Positions 1-8,954 of a stretch of 20,426 nt of DNA are shown here, piece by piece. The notes under the pieces were generated by a model. The model was not told the DNA's origin, ran no database searches, and saw only the letters and a program-made list of their open reading frames with translations. Numbering within the stretch: position 1 is the stretch's first letter; every line of letters begins with the position of its first letter. The translations under genes and the position numbers were made by a program. The stretch comes from a virus. The stretch covers positions 1 through 20,426 of the IMG/VR virus record IMGVR_UViG_3300037189_002866; one strand, 5' to 3'.

Positions 1-845
1 ACATACAGATTGAGGTTGTCCTGAATGAACAGGCCGCGTACGTAGCTGGTTACGTCAACGCTGACGACCTCGCTGTCATTGGTTGTGTCAATGACTACCG
101 CCCGGTCGTAATTGGTAATTGCGATCTTGCCAATGCGGAAGCGAGAACCGGAATAGAGCTTGACGCCGTAGTCGGTTGCCAATGCAAGCTGCGCCTGCTG
201 GCTTACCGCCGTCAGCTTAATCAGGCCAATATTGATGTCATCGCCGGTTGCGATAATGCCATAGGGCCGCGTCACGCCCGATGGAATTTCCACCGCGATG
301 GCATCGGCACTAAACCCGGCAGGAATCGTGACCGCTGGGATGCCGGTCGATTGCGACTTTGTGAACCGAAGCGTAGCCCCGTTGGTCCGAACGGCAATTG
401 AGGGGAACGCCAGCGTATCCTGCGCAATCGCATAAATCTTGTCGGCAAAGTTCAGCGGGACACCGTTTGCCAAAGCCACCGCCGCCGCTGCGACAATCGC
501 CGCGTAATCGTCCGTAGTCCCGTTGCCGACCGCGCCGTAGGTTTCTGGTGTGACGTATTCCAGATTAGGCCCCGGCCCGATGGGATCGAAATCAAAAAGC
601 TGGCGCGAGCCATCGGCATTCGTGCATACCGCGCGATACGAAACCGTCTTGCTCAGATACATGGCAGGAAACCACCCGCCGCCATCCGCCACAACGGGAT
701 TTGACAGCGGTGTGGTTAGCGCGCTGTCCGCATAGACCGATGCAAGGGTAGTTGTCCCCGTCTGATAGAAATAGAGCAGGGCACCGGAATACGGCACGCC
801 GGTAGCATCCGTTGCCCGAGCAGGGACGGTGAAGCGTTCAATCAT
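1..845 (-). CDS. Tailspike / tail fibre with pectate-lyase-like fold, 3' end missing
   Basis: I translated this frame by hand from the ATG at 845; it stays open for 281 codons to the left edge, so the C-terminus is outside the window. Residues 1 to about 90 form a phage particle-attachment type head domain rich in short beta segments (for example LLYFYQTGTTTLASVYAD and LSNPVVADGGGWFP). Next comes ETYGAVGNGTTDD, the usual opening of pectate-lyase-3 beta-helix domains found in tailspikes and depolymerases. By family knowledge such proteins bind or cleave host surface polysaccharide; the catalytic part is not visible here. The gene follows the ejection genes and is separated from them by an intrinsic terminator, so it may have its own expression control. 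The ribosome site is weak (GGGGCTCCCAA before ATG). The fold assignment is fairly sure; the substrate is unknown. Confidence 0.85.
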   Translation of the reverse strand, partial: MIERFTVPARATDATGVPYSGALLYFYQTGTTTLASVYADSALTTPLSNPVVADGGGWFPAMYLSKTVSYRAVCTNADGSRQLFDFDPIGPGPNLEYVTPETYGAVGNGTTDDYAAIVAAAAVALANGVPLNFADKIYAIAQDTLAFPSIAVRTNGATLRFTKSQSTGIPAVTIPAGFSADAIAVEIPSGVTRPYGIIATGDDINIGLIKLTAVSQQAQLALATDYGVKLYSGSRFRIGKIAITNYDRAVVIDTTNDSEVVSVDVTSYVRGLFIQDNLNLY

Positions 846-856
846 TTGGGAGCCCC

Positions 857-882
857 AAAAGAAAGGGGGCGCAATGGCCCCC
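857..882 (-). terminator. Rho-independent terminator before the tailspike gene
   Basis: Read on the minus strand, a six-pair all-GC stem (GGGGGC at 882-877, GCCCCC at 870-865) with a six-base loop is followed by the T-rich run TTTCTTTT. It lies between the stop of the last ejection gene (909) and the tailspike start (845), so it should reduce read-through into the tailspike gene. Confidence 0.75.
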
Positions 883-908
883 GGTTTGTGCTAGATTTTG
901 CGCGGTGT

Positions 909-3488
909 TTATTTGTTGACCGTGCTTGCCTGAATGCCCGTTGTCGCGGCTGCGGTTGCCCCAGGCAGCGCACCAAGCAACGCATTCTGCCCGCGCTGGT
1001 TGGCGGTCAAAGTGGCGGTGTTGACTTGGTTCATAGCCTTAAGGAAATCATTCGGATTCGACGTGAAGAGAAGAGACGCCGCATCCTCGCGCGCGCGCTG
1101 TCCGGCCTGTCCCGCACCGTACCGCATAGCCCCCTGAGCCTGCCGGATGCCGTGGTTAAGCAGGAACTCCTTGACACCACCGCCGCGCCCGAAATGCCCC
1201 GCAGCATCAATCCCAAGCGCGGCATTGTTGCTCTGGTTTTCCAGAAGATTGCCCGCCGTGGTTGAACCCCCAGTGACCTTGTTATAGGTCACATTCATTT
1301 GCTGTTCTCGTTCCAGCGAGCGCATGAAGTTTTCAAGGTTAGCCTTGCCCCCGGCAGCTTCCGCAAGGGCATCGCGCTTTGCACCCGATCCTACCAGCGT
1401 GCGAACAACGTTCACGCCGTCATTCGCTTCCGCCGCTTTTTGGGCAAGCGCCGAGCGCATACCAAGCCAGAACTGGTCCTTTTCCGCTTGGCTCATATTC
1501 GACACACGGGCACGGATTTGATTGGCTGGCCAATTTAAGGCATCGTTGCCGGTGTTAAGCGCTTCTTTCATCGATGCAGGACCAGCATAGGCTGCGCGTG
1601 CCGCCGCATAGTCGGAGTTTGCCTGATCCACGCGAGACAGAAAATCCCGAAGCGTATTGTTGACCGCACGCCCCTGCGTATCAAGATTGAGCTTTCCGCT
1701 AGTGGGGTCGCGATAGCCCTCCACAACGTCATCAAGCCCGCGCTTGATATAGTCAAACGTCTGCCACGTAGGAGCCGCAACCTCTTTCTGCCCATAGGCT
1801 TCAGGCGGAGGCGACTGATAATCAAACTGCCCAGCGGAAACGGACGTGTCCCTCACAGGCACACTGCCATCGGTAAACCGCGCGTCACGAAGGGCATTGT
1901 TTTGTTCGGTATGCGCCGCAAACTGCTCCACGATGCCCTGATCTTCGGGCAGGAAATGACGATTCCAGCCTTCATGCGTGCCGCGCAAAGCGTCCAGAAA
2001 CTCATTCACCGAAGGCCGGTCAGACAAGTGCGGGAAATACCCCGCCTCCCATGCCGCATGAGCCGCATCGTCCAGTGTGCGGCCATTGTTATGCACCAGC
2101 GGCCCAAAGCGCGCCTCTTGCCCGACAAACGGCATCCCACGTCGAGCCGCATTGTTGAGCCCCATTTGGCCAAGCTCGCCATTCTGATCGCGCAAACCGC
2201 CATTTTGACGCAGCCACCCAACCAGATCGGTAGGCCCAACCTTTGAGGTAGTGCCCCCGTTGTACGTGCGAACACTGGTACGCGGCAGATCGGCAGACGG
2301 GTTGCCCATAGCGACCGGTTGATAACGGCCCGTCTGCGGTGCAAGCCCGACCTGCCCGGTATCGTCCACGATGAAGCCAAGCTCTTCAGGCTTGCGCCCC
2401 TCTTCCGCTGCAATCGCCCGCGCGTTCTGAAGAGCCTTTTGCATTGAGGGGCGATTCATCAGGTCGGCAATCGACTGATGGAAGTCCAAAGCACCCGGTG
2501 CCTGATACGCCTTGTCATAAAGCGGACCCGCCGCAGCCTTTGCCTCATCGTGGAGCGCCTGCGATGCCGCAATAGGATCGGTGACAGGTCCAAGGTCACG
2601 CGAGATCGCCGTCTGCACCCGCTGCGATTGGCTTGGCACGGTATTGGTCCCAAACGGGTTATCACCAATCTGTCGATCACGAACCGCATTAAGGCCAATG
2701 TCCCGAGCAGTGCCCGGTTGCCGTGCCACGTCCGCAGCAAGCGCCCGCGTGTTATCGCCCATATCGGCCAGCATAAGCGGCTGCCCGTTGGCAGAAGCGG
2801 TTTGCATCTCTTGCGCCGCTTCAAACGGATGGACGTTATCTTCGCCTAACTTCTTGGCGACCAGACGCGCGCCCGTCATGTTCGGATTGCTCGGTGTGAA
2901 AGCATTTGCCACACGGCCCACTACAGTAGGCTTTGCAGGCGATAGGGCATTGACCCCCGGCAGAACCGGACGCACGCCTACGAGCCTTTCAGCGGCATTC
3001 TGCACGGTAGTTGCACCCGCACCAGGAAGCGCGCCGCCGAGAAGCTGCGCACCGAAGCGAGCGACTTGGCCAGACGTGCTTTGCGGAGTGGGCGCAGCCC
3101 TTTCAATCAAGCCGCCAATGGTGACGGGATGATTGAGCGCGCTGGCGTAACGATCCGATGTCGCAGCATACGATTTGTCGCCAGTAACCGCGCTGGCAAG
3201 ATGCCCCGCCCCCTGAACACCGTAACTCATCGCACCGGCAGCCGCGTGCGTCACCGCATCGGGAATTGACACAAGCCCTTGAGCGGCACCCGCGACATTA
3301 TTGACGGTCGCGTTCCGCACGTCATTGAACCAATCGCCCCAAGTGCGCGGCTTCGGCTGCTGGGGTGCCTGCTGCTGCGGACGGCTCTGCGCAATGCGCT
3401 GCTTGACCACACGGTCAATGACGGCATCAGACGTTTCATCGGGAAATTCGAGAACCGTGCCGTCAGCAAGGTGCGCTTGCTTGCTCAT
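909..3488 (-). CDS. Large virion protein, probable DNA ejection / internal protein (859 aa)
   Basis: The N-terminal 33 residues (LADGTVLEFPDETSDAVIDRVV) look like a short module often seen at the front of phage internal virion proteins. A Pro/Gln linker follows at about 34-48, then an Ala/Gly-rich, weakly hydrophobic stretch at about 60-110 that could contact membrane. The rest is long, polar and rich in Ala, Asn and Gln, without a catalytic motif I recognise. The ATG overlaps the stop of the upstream gene (ATGA), with AAGGAA about ten bases before it. Position after two other ejection-type genes and before the tailspike matches the last of three P22-like ejection proteins. The role is inferred from position and composition. 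A different internal structural role is possible. Confidence 0.7.
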   Translation of the reverse strand: MSKQAHLADGTVLEFPDETSDAVIDRVVKQRIAQSRPQQQAPQQPKPRTWGDWFNDVRNATVNNVAGAAQGLVSIPDAVTHAAAGAMSYGVQGAGHLASAVTGDKSYAATSDRYASALNHPVTIGGLIERAAPTPQSTSGQVARFGAQLLGGALPGAGATTVQNAAERLVGVRPVLPGVNALSPAKPTVVGRVANAFTPSNPNMTGARLVAKKLGEDNVHPFEAAQEMQTASANGQPLMLADMGDNTRALAADVARQPGTARDIGLNAVRDRQIGDNPFGTNTVPSQSQRVQTAISRDLGPVTDPIAASQALHDEAKAAAGPLYDKAYQAPGALDFHQSIADLMNRPSMQKALQNARAIAAEEGRKPEELGFIVDDTGQVGLAPQTGRYQPVAMGNPSADLPRTSVRTYNGGTTSKVGPTDLVGWLRQNGGLRDQNGELGQMGLNNAARRGMPFVGQEARFGPLVHNNGRTLDDAAHAAWEAGYFPHLSDRPSVNEFLDALRGTHEGWNRHFLPEDQGIVEQFAAHTEQNNALRDARFTDGSVPVRDTSVSAGQFDYQSPPPEAYGQKEVAAPTWQTFDYIKRGLDDVVEGYRDPTSGKLNLDTQGRAVNNTLRDFLSRVDQANSDYAAARAAYAGPASMKEALNTGNDALNWPANQIRARVSNMSQAEKDQFWLGMRSALAQKAAEANDGVNVVRTLVGSGAKRDALAEAAGGKANLENFMRSLEREQQMNVTYNKVTGGSTTAGNLLENQSNNAALGIDAAGHFGRGGGVKEFLLNHGIRQAQGAMRYGAGQAGQRAREDAASLLFTSNPNDFLKAMNQVNTATLTANQRGQNALLGALPGATAAATTGIQASTVNK

Positions 3489-5605
3489 TGGATACGGTTT
3501 CCTTGTGCATCGTAACTGATCACATTCGGCAACCCGCCACCGCCGCCCCTAATCCGCCCCAACGTGTCCGCGCGCTCGCTCTCAAATGCCTTGCGCCGGT
3601 TTTCCATGTCGGTTTTGAGCGTGGCCACGACGCCCGCAATCTGTTGCGGTGACTGCGCCGTGTTCAGAACCTCCCGCGCGTGTTCGCGCAAGCTGTCCGT
3701 AGGCGTGCCGCCGCCCATGACCTTCGCGTACTCATTGACGAACGTGTCGAGCGAGGCCGCAAACTTGGCAATGCTCGGGTCGCCGTTCATCGTGTTCCAA
3801 TGGTTTTTCCAGCCATTGAAAATCGTGATGTTCCCGTTGCCAACCTTGCTGGCCAGAGACAGCGCCAAGTCTGCGTTGCGTTGCGCCGCGCCTTCCGCCG
3901 CACGTACAATCGTCGCCTGCTTTTCCAATGTCGCCAGCGAGCCGGTATCGGCATGAAGCGCAGCCTTACCGGCCAGCACGTCCTTAGGCGTCAGCCCGCG
4001 CTCCTGCATCACCCGCTGGATTGCATTCGTGATTGCCGCCTGAGCCGCCTTGTTGCGCGCCATGCCGGGAAGCGGAGTAAGCGAACCCGCCGCAATAGCA
4101 CTTTCCGCTTCCTGGCGGATCGCAGCCTGACTAAGCCCACCAATCGCACCGCCGCCATCAGGTGCAGCTGCCATTTTTTGATTAGTCCAAATCTGAAAAC
4201 CCCGAACAGTCATGTTTTTAAACTGTGGATTCGCAGCAATGACCGACTTAGACAAAATTGAGCTTAGGCCAGCATCAGGCGATGCCTGCAAAACGCGGAT
4301 CGCATCACCCGCGCCCAAAATATGCGCAGCGTATACATTTCCCGGACTTGGATTGATACCCGCAGCCTGCAAAGCCTGCTGATTACCCTGCGTAAAATCC
4401 TGCATCATTCTGGTTTCAACGCCAGAACCACGCTGCGCAAGAATTTCCTTGTCACTCATTCCAGCTTTTTCGGGAAATGAAGCGCGGAATTGCCGGATGA
4501 ACGTCCCGTTAGTAAATTGCCCAATACCACTGGCTGACGAATTGGGGTTTTTCCCCGTTCCTTCAACTTGAATAATTTGGTCTACTAGATTTCCGCCAGA
4601 TTCACCGAGCGCCCCCGGCGAGTAGACAATCTGGTGCGTAACCGGATCAATCATGTTGCCGGTCATCGGGTCAACGATTGGCTTATGGGCTTCATACTGT
4701 GCGCGCTGCGAGCCAGTTTGCGCATTGATAAAGCCGGTCTGCGCGTTCAACTCTTCAATACCGAATTGACGCTGCTTATTGGCCTGTTCGATCATGCCGA
4801 CCACGCCAACGGCTTGCCCGATGAACCCCTGCAATTGCTGGTCGGTAAGCCCGCCCTGAATGGCCTGATTGATCTGATCGACCGTAACGCCGTGCTGCTG
4901 AAGATACGTTGCGTTCTGGGTCAGGATTGCCGCGCGCTGTGCCTGCGGAACTGCAAGCAACTGCTGCGCAACCGTGCCGAGTGCATTGGAAAGATCGGCC
5001 AGCTTGGTTTTTCTGACACTATCCATTTTGCTAATGGTGTCAACCATGGAACTGGCAGTTTCAGGCGACAATGCCACAAGCTGCGCAAAGGCTTCCCGAG
5101 GGTCGGCCCCCTGCGTAACCGCCGCGCCAAGCTGCTGGATATGCGGGGCTTCCGGTGCAATGAACGTCTGCGGATTCACCGGCTGCTGTCCCGGCTGTCC
5201 CACGGGTGCCATTGCATCGGCGAACGAAGCCCCCTGAGCGACGGGAGGCAATGCGCCGGGCTGGTTTATATCGGGAGCAGCTTGCGGTGCTGTAGGGGCT
5301 GCTGGCGCGATTTGAGGCGTAAACGCATTGGTCGAGGCCCGCACAAAATCAGCCGCCTTGGCGTTGGCCATAAGCTGGCGCTGGCGGTCCTGCGCTGCCA
5401 TGACGCCTTGCGCCGCAGCCGGATCATAAATCGACAGCTTCGCCAGTGCGTTTACGTCATTCGGATGCGCCAGAATGTCCGCCCGCGCTTCGTCCTGCGT
5501 CTTGGTAAGAGCAATCTGGTGCGCGCCGGAAAACCCCTGCATGAATGCATTGAACGGGTTGGCATTGGCAACCGGGCTGAAGTCAACGCTGATCGTATCG
5601 CTCAT
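3485..5605 (-). CDS. Ejection protein with lytic transglycosylase-like domain (706 aa)
   Basis: I chose the ATG at 5605 because GGGAGGGG lies just upstream and the previous gene stops two bases before it; an in-frame start ten codons earlier would lie inside that gene. Residues 1-330 are helical and Ala/Gln-rich with a Pro-rich linker near 95-150. Residues about 338-480 resemble the lysozyme/SLT fold: DQIIQVEGTG carries a likely catalytic Glu near residue 348, followed by SASGIGQFTNGTFI. By family knowledge such virion-borne domains open peptidoglycan locally during DNA entry. The C-terminal third returns to an Ala-rich helical style. DNA coding for the enzyme-like domain is visibly lower in GC than its flanks (25 of 60 bases at 4201-4260 against 41 of 60 at 3961-4020). 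The transglycosylase call is moderate; the virion role fits the neighbours. Confidence 0.75.
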   Translation of the reverse strand: MSDTISVDFSPVANANPFNAFMQGFSGAHQIALTKTQDEARADILAHPNDVNALAKLSIYDPAAAQGVMAAQDRQRQLMANAKAADFVRASTNAFTPQIAPAAPTAPQAAPDINQPGALPPVAQGASFADAMAPVGQPGQQPVNPQTFIAPEAPHIQQLGAAVTQGADPREAFAQLVALSPETASSMVDTISKMDSVRKTKLADLSNALGTVAQQLLAVPQAQRAAILTQNATYLQQHGVTVDQINQAIQGGLTDQQLQGFIGQAVGVVGMIEQANKQRQFGIEELNAQTGFINAQTGSQRAQYEAHKPIVDPMTGNMIDPVTHQIVYSPGALGESGGNLVDQIIQVEGTGKNPNSSASGIGQFTNGTFIRQFRASFPEKAGMSDKEILAQRGSGVETRMMQDFTQGNQQALQAAGINPSPGNVYAAHILGAGDAIRVLQASPDAGLSSILSKSVIAANPQFKNMTVRGFQIWTNQKMAAAPDGGGAIGGLSQAAIRQEAESAIAAGSLTPLPGMARNKAAQAAITNAIQRVMQERGLTPKDVLAGKAALHADTGSLATLEKQATIVRAAEGAAQRNADLALSLASKVGNGNITIFNGWKNHWNTMNGDPSIAKFAASLDTFVNEYAKVMGGGTPTDSLREHAREVLNTAQSPQQIAGVVATLKTDMENRRKAFESERADTLGRIRGGGGGLPNVISYDAQGNRIQ

Positions 5606-5607
5606 GG

Positions 5608-6306
5608 TCAGCCCCTCCCAACGCCATAGTCCCAACCGCCCATCCCAACGGAATTACCGCCAGACTTGTTGCCGTAGCTGGAACCGAAAAGCTGCGTTAG
5701 CTGACCCGCCGTGGAGCCCAGCGCATTTGACCAAGCATTGCCCGAGGCCACCGCCGCATTGCCCGCCACGCTCGCCGCGTTGTTGTTGTTTGACGATACC
5801 GCGTTAGCATAATTGGTCCCGGCGCCCGCCAGAGCATTAGTGGCCGAGAGCCCAACGTCCTGTTGCCGCTGAAGTGCCACCAGATAAGGCGAGAACGCAT
5901 TCTGCACCGCCATGTTCTGACCGTACTGGGTTGCCGCCTTGATCGCCGCGCCGCTATCGCTCGCGCCCCTCAGTGCGAGGTTGTTATCAAGCGCCCGCTG
6001 CCCCTCATTAAACGCAAAATCATAGCCCGACGAATGGCGAAACGTGTTGAATGCGTTGTTGATCGCAGTCTTGTTTCCGCCGAGGCCGAGGAGCCCGTTA
6101 ATCTCCACGCCCGCCGTATTGCCGCGATCCATGAACGGGGTAGCATTGGCCGTGTTGCGGTTATAAATCTGCTGCTGAAGCGCATTGTTTGATGCTGCGG
6201 CCTGCGCTGCTTTGTCTGCCGCGCTACCCGCAGCACTTGACGTAATAAGCGCGCCACCAATGCCAGCCACCGCCGTTCCAGCTACAAGAGCTGCTGCCAA
6301 ACCCAT
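5608..6306 (-). CDS. Probable DNA ejection protein, glycine-zipper N-terminus (232 aa)
   Basis: The first 30 residues are an Ala/Gly-rich hydrophobic helix (ALVAGTAVAGIGGALITSSA) able to enter a membrane. The middle contains SGYDFAFNEGQRALDNNLAL and GASDSGAAIKAATQYGQNMA, a pattern I associate with small phage DNA-transfer proteins. The C-terminus is rich in Asn, Ser, Ala and Gly. The size is close to P22 gp7 (229 aa), and the protein heads a run of three ejection-type genes. GGAG sits eight bases before the ATG, and the upstream gene ends one base earlier. The family call rests on composition and gene order, not on a firm motif. Confidence 0.65.
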   Translation of the reverse strand: MGLAAALVAGTAVAGIGGALITSSAAGSAADKAAQAAASNNALQQQIYNRNTANATPFMDRGNTAGVEINGLLGLGGNKTAINNAFNTFRHSSGYDFAFNEGQRALDNNLALRGASDSGAAIKAATQYGQNMAVQNAFSPYLVALQRQQDVGLSATNALAGAGTNYANAVSSNNNNAASVAGNAAVASGNAWSNALGSTAGQLTQLFGSSYGNKSGGNSVGMGGWDYGVGRG

Positions 6307-6307
6307 A

Positions 6308-7363
6308 TCAATGCTCCGTTAATTGCAGGCGGTATGTCTCGCCATGTTCCGCCGCGCCTAACCGGCGATACAAAGCCCCAATCCGAGGCCCCGAACCGCG
6401 TTTGCCGGCTTCCCAAAAAACCTCATTCACGCCGCGATCGCGCAATTCCTGAAGCGCGAACCGCTGAATCTTGCCGCCCAATCCCGGTAAACCTGGATCG
6501 GCGTAGAATGTCGTATTGGTTGCAGATAGGATGCCATCATTGACCAAAGATGGCGAAAGAACAGTCATCAGGTAGCCGAACATCCGGCCATTGCTGCGCG
6601 CGGTCACAATCTGCATTGCGCCGATACGTTCCAACGCATCAAATAACGCCCAGTTCTTGGTTTGCCATTCGCGCGGGTCTTCACCAACAATCGCGCAATG
6701 TTCTTCAAACAGCTTTTTGCCATCCTTGCGCCATGTAGCGCAATCTTCGACTTGAAGTGTGACGGTCTCAGGATCGGTAACCGGCTTAAGCACCAGTTCC
6801 TTCAACTCATAATGCTTTGCAACCGACGCCAGCTTTTCCAGTTGGGGCCGAAAAGCGACCGCGTACCGCGTCATCATGCGCATATCGCATTGCACGTTGA
6901 CCGATGCCCACCGCGCCCAGTGCAAGCTATCATACTTGTATGGAAGGCAGTGCTCAAAAACCTTAGCGCAAATCGCCTCATCATTCAGTGCGTCAAATTC
7001 AACCACCAGTGCGCCCGGTATACGCTTTGCGGCTTGCCGGAGTTTTGCTTCAAGCCTGCGCATGACAGGTTCAGACGAAGCCGGATCAAACCCTAGCCGC
7101 ACCAGACTTTCCACCACATCACGCACCGGACGCCGCACGATGACAACACGAACATCAGGAGCCAAACGAAGCAAGGTTCGCCACCATGGAGCCGCCGCCG
7201 TTTCAGCACTGCCCACATACCCCATGCCAATCCAAGTTTTTACATCATCGAGCGACCGCGCGTGCCGCAACTCCTCGTGGCCGCAAATATAGTCACCGTA
7301 CGTCAGGAATTTAGCCAACCAAGCAGTGCGCGACCTTGGCAGGCCCAAAACAATGAACCTCAT
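6308..7363 (-). CDS. Sulfotransferase-like / GNAT acetyltransferase-like fusion protein (351 aa)
   Basis: Two enzyme-like parts are visible. Residues 1 to about 170 look like a P-loop sulfotransferase: GLPRSRTAWLAKFLT at 7-21 matches the 5'-phosphosulfate loop, CGHEE at 27-31 is a usual follow-on in short bacterial members, and RRPVRDVVESL at 77-87 matches the 3'-phosphate-binding element. Residues about 180-350 resemble a GNAT acyltransferase, with a YADPGLPGLGGKIQRFALQE segment at about 287-306 in the place of the acetyl-CoA loop and helix, and LYRRLGAAE near the end. By family, the first part would move sulfate from PAPS and the second an acyl group from acyl-CoA. The gene sits among fibre and ejection genes, so a target on the virion or the host envelope is plausible but inferred. 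GGAG lies about 12 bases before the ATG, which is long. Loss of either activity is possible. Confidence 0.75.
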   Translation of the reverse strand: MRFIVLGLPRSRTAWLAKFLTYGDYICGHEELRHARSLDDVKTWIGMGYVGSAETAAAPWWRTLLRLAPDVRVVIVRRPVRDVVESLVRLGFDPASSEPVMRRLEAKLRQAAKRIPGALVVEFDALNDEAICAKVFEHCLPYKYDSLHWARWASVNVQCDMRMMTRYAVAFRPQLEKLASVAKHYELKELVLKPVTDPETVTLQVEDCATWRKDGKKLFEEHCAIVGEDPREWQTKNWALFDALERIGAMQIVTARSNGRMFGYLMTVLSPSLVNDGILSATNTTFYADPGLPGLGGKIQRFALQELRDRGVNEVFWEAGKRGSGPRIGALYRRLGAAEHGETYRLQLTEH

Positions 7364-7397
7364 CCGTTAGTCATCTCCAAAGCACAGGAATGATTGC

Positions 7398-8954
7398 TTA
7401 CGCGGCTTGATAACCTTGCGCGTTCCAGAACACGCTGGCGCTGGTCGTCCCGAGCTGGATGTTGACCGCCGTGGCCGCAGTGCCGCGCAGAGGCGTCGGG
7501 AAGTTGATATTCACCGGGACCACTGGGAGCGAAGCCGTCGTGGCGGGAAGCCATCCGGCCCAGAGTACCGTCGCGCCATCAAGGATCGCAACGTTGGTGC
7601 TGACCGTGGCCGAGTTGTTGAAAAGCTGGATCGCGGTCGTGTAATTGCGAACACCCGCCGCGCCCGCTGTCTTGACCACCGTGCTGGTCGTGGTTGCCAG
7701 AGGTGTAAGCCCAGACGTTGCCTGCCAATCGACTTCAGGAACCGCGTAGGGCTTCACCACTTGCGCGCCGCTCGTGGTCATAAAGATGTCACTCGCATCG
7801 CCCGCAACCAAGGTCGTATCGACCGCCGTGTTGACGCGGCCAGCCACACGAACCGGGCTGCCCGTTGATGCCGAGGAATGCGCCGTCTGGCCGTTGGCGA
7901 GTGTCGTGCAAAAAGCATTGACACCGAACACGTTCCCGGTCGGTGCCGTGCCATAGGCCGTGACCGTGCCTGTCAAGGCCGTGCCGTTATAGCTGGCGAT
8001 GTCCGAGCGCAGCCCGCCGCCCGTGGTAAGCGATAGCCAGTTGGCCGTTGCGTTCGTGTAACCGGGGGCGGCGGTAGTAACCGACCCCATGGAAACGATG
8101 CCAGCCTGCCCGCCGATGGCCGTGGCAGCGGTCGTGCTGCCGGTCGTTGAAACTGTACCCGTGACCGCGACGGTGCCGATCTGGAACGTGCCGCCCGATG
8201 GCCCGATGTTCAGCGGGATCGCCGCCTGCAAAGCCGCGTTCCGTTTCTGCGTGAGCGAAACCGATGTGAACCCTGCCACGAACGTCGAAATGCGCGCCCG
8301 CACATAAGCTGCGGATGAACTGAAATTGAAAACGCCCGTGCCGTTCGAGGTGGTTACAGGACTTGAACCAACCACAGCCGGAATCGTCAGCAACATGACC
8401 CAGTTGGTATTGTCGTTTGACTGCTCGAACGAAACGGTATTGCTGCTCGCGTTCGCGGTGATGTGGAACGAACCGCCGTTGAACCCCGCATTCGCGACCG
8501 ACACGATATTGGTTGCAGATGATGCGCTTCCGGTGGTCGTGAGGTTATCGAGGATATTGTCGGGGCTGACGTTGAGCGCCGATTGATTGCTGGCAAACGT
8601 CACCGCAAGGCTGTTTGCCATCGTGGTCTGGCCCAAAGCAGTCGGCAGCTTGGCAGACATTGCCGCCAGCGTGGTTTCCGTCGAAGCGCCCGTGGGAAGC
8701 GGCAGGGACGCCGCAGAGACAGCAAACGTGCCCGTGCCTGCATTGGCCGTCACCGTTCCCGAAACCGGCTGCGTAGCCTGCCAGAACGTGCCGGTAACCG
8801 CGACCGATCCGGTAACGCCCACATTTCCGCTGATCGGCTGCGTGACCGCCGAGCCATCCACCTTGACCGCCGTCATGGAGGACACGCCCTGAACCGTCAC
8901 AACGGCTGCGTTCGGGCTTCCTGCGGTGCCGGTAGGTATAGGATTGTAAGCCAT
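7398..8954 (-). CDS. Thr/Gly/Ala-rich repetitive virion protein, fibre-like (518 aa)
   Basis: The protein is very rich in Thr, Ser, Gly, Ala and Val and built from short beta-type repeats such as GNVGVTGSVAVTGT, ATQPVSGTVTANAGTGTF and TVAVTGTVSTTG. This style is common in phage head or tail fibres and other surface-exposed virion proteins. The C-terminal part (TVLWAGWLPATTASLPVVPV, then NINFPTPLRGTAA) looks like a conserved capping domain seen at the end of several phage proteins. No catalytic motif is apparent. Its ATG overlaps the stop of the preceding fibre-like gene by one base (TGATG), so the two are probably co-translated. Host binding or decoration is an inference; the exact family is not known to me. 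Confidence 0.65.
   Translation of the reverse strand: MAYNPIPTGTAGSPNAAVVTVQGVSSMTAVKVDGSAVTQPISGNVGVTGSVAVTGTFWQATQPVSGTVTANAGTGTFAVSAASLPLPTGASTETTLAAMSAKLPTALGQTTMANSLAVTFASNQSALNVSPDNILDNLTTTGSASSATNIVSVANAGFNGGSFHITANASSNTVSFEQSNDNTNWVMLLTIPAVVGSSPVTTSNGTGVFNFSSSAAYVRARISTFVAGFTSVSLTQKRNAALQAAIPLNIGPSGGTFQIGTVAVTGTVSTTGSTTAATAIGGQAGIVSMGSVTTAAPGYTNATANWLSLTTGGGLRSDIASYNGTALTGTVTAYGTAPTGNVFGVNAFCTTLANGQTAHSSASTGSPVRVAGRVNTAVDTTLVAGDASDIFMTTSGAQVVKPYAVPEVDWQATSGLTPLATTTSTVVKTAGAAGVRNYTTAIQLFNNSATVSTNVAILDGATVLWAGWLPATTASLPVVPVNINFPTPLRGTAATAVNIQLGTTSASVFWNAQGYQAA

Noticed and set aside
4634-5629. Long open frame (331 codons) on the plus strand
   Set aside because: It lies wholly opposite the ejection protein gene, is full of Arg/Leu/Cys without any domain signature, and has no supporting context; it is a GC-driven shadow.
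7360-7554. Short minus-strand frame ending ALEMTNG between the 518-aa and sulfotransferase genes
   Set aside because: It overlaps the C-terminal coding region of the 518-aa gene in another frame and has no domain or ribosome site.
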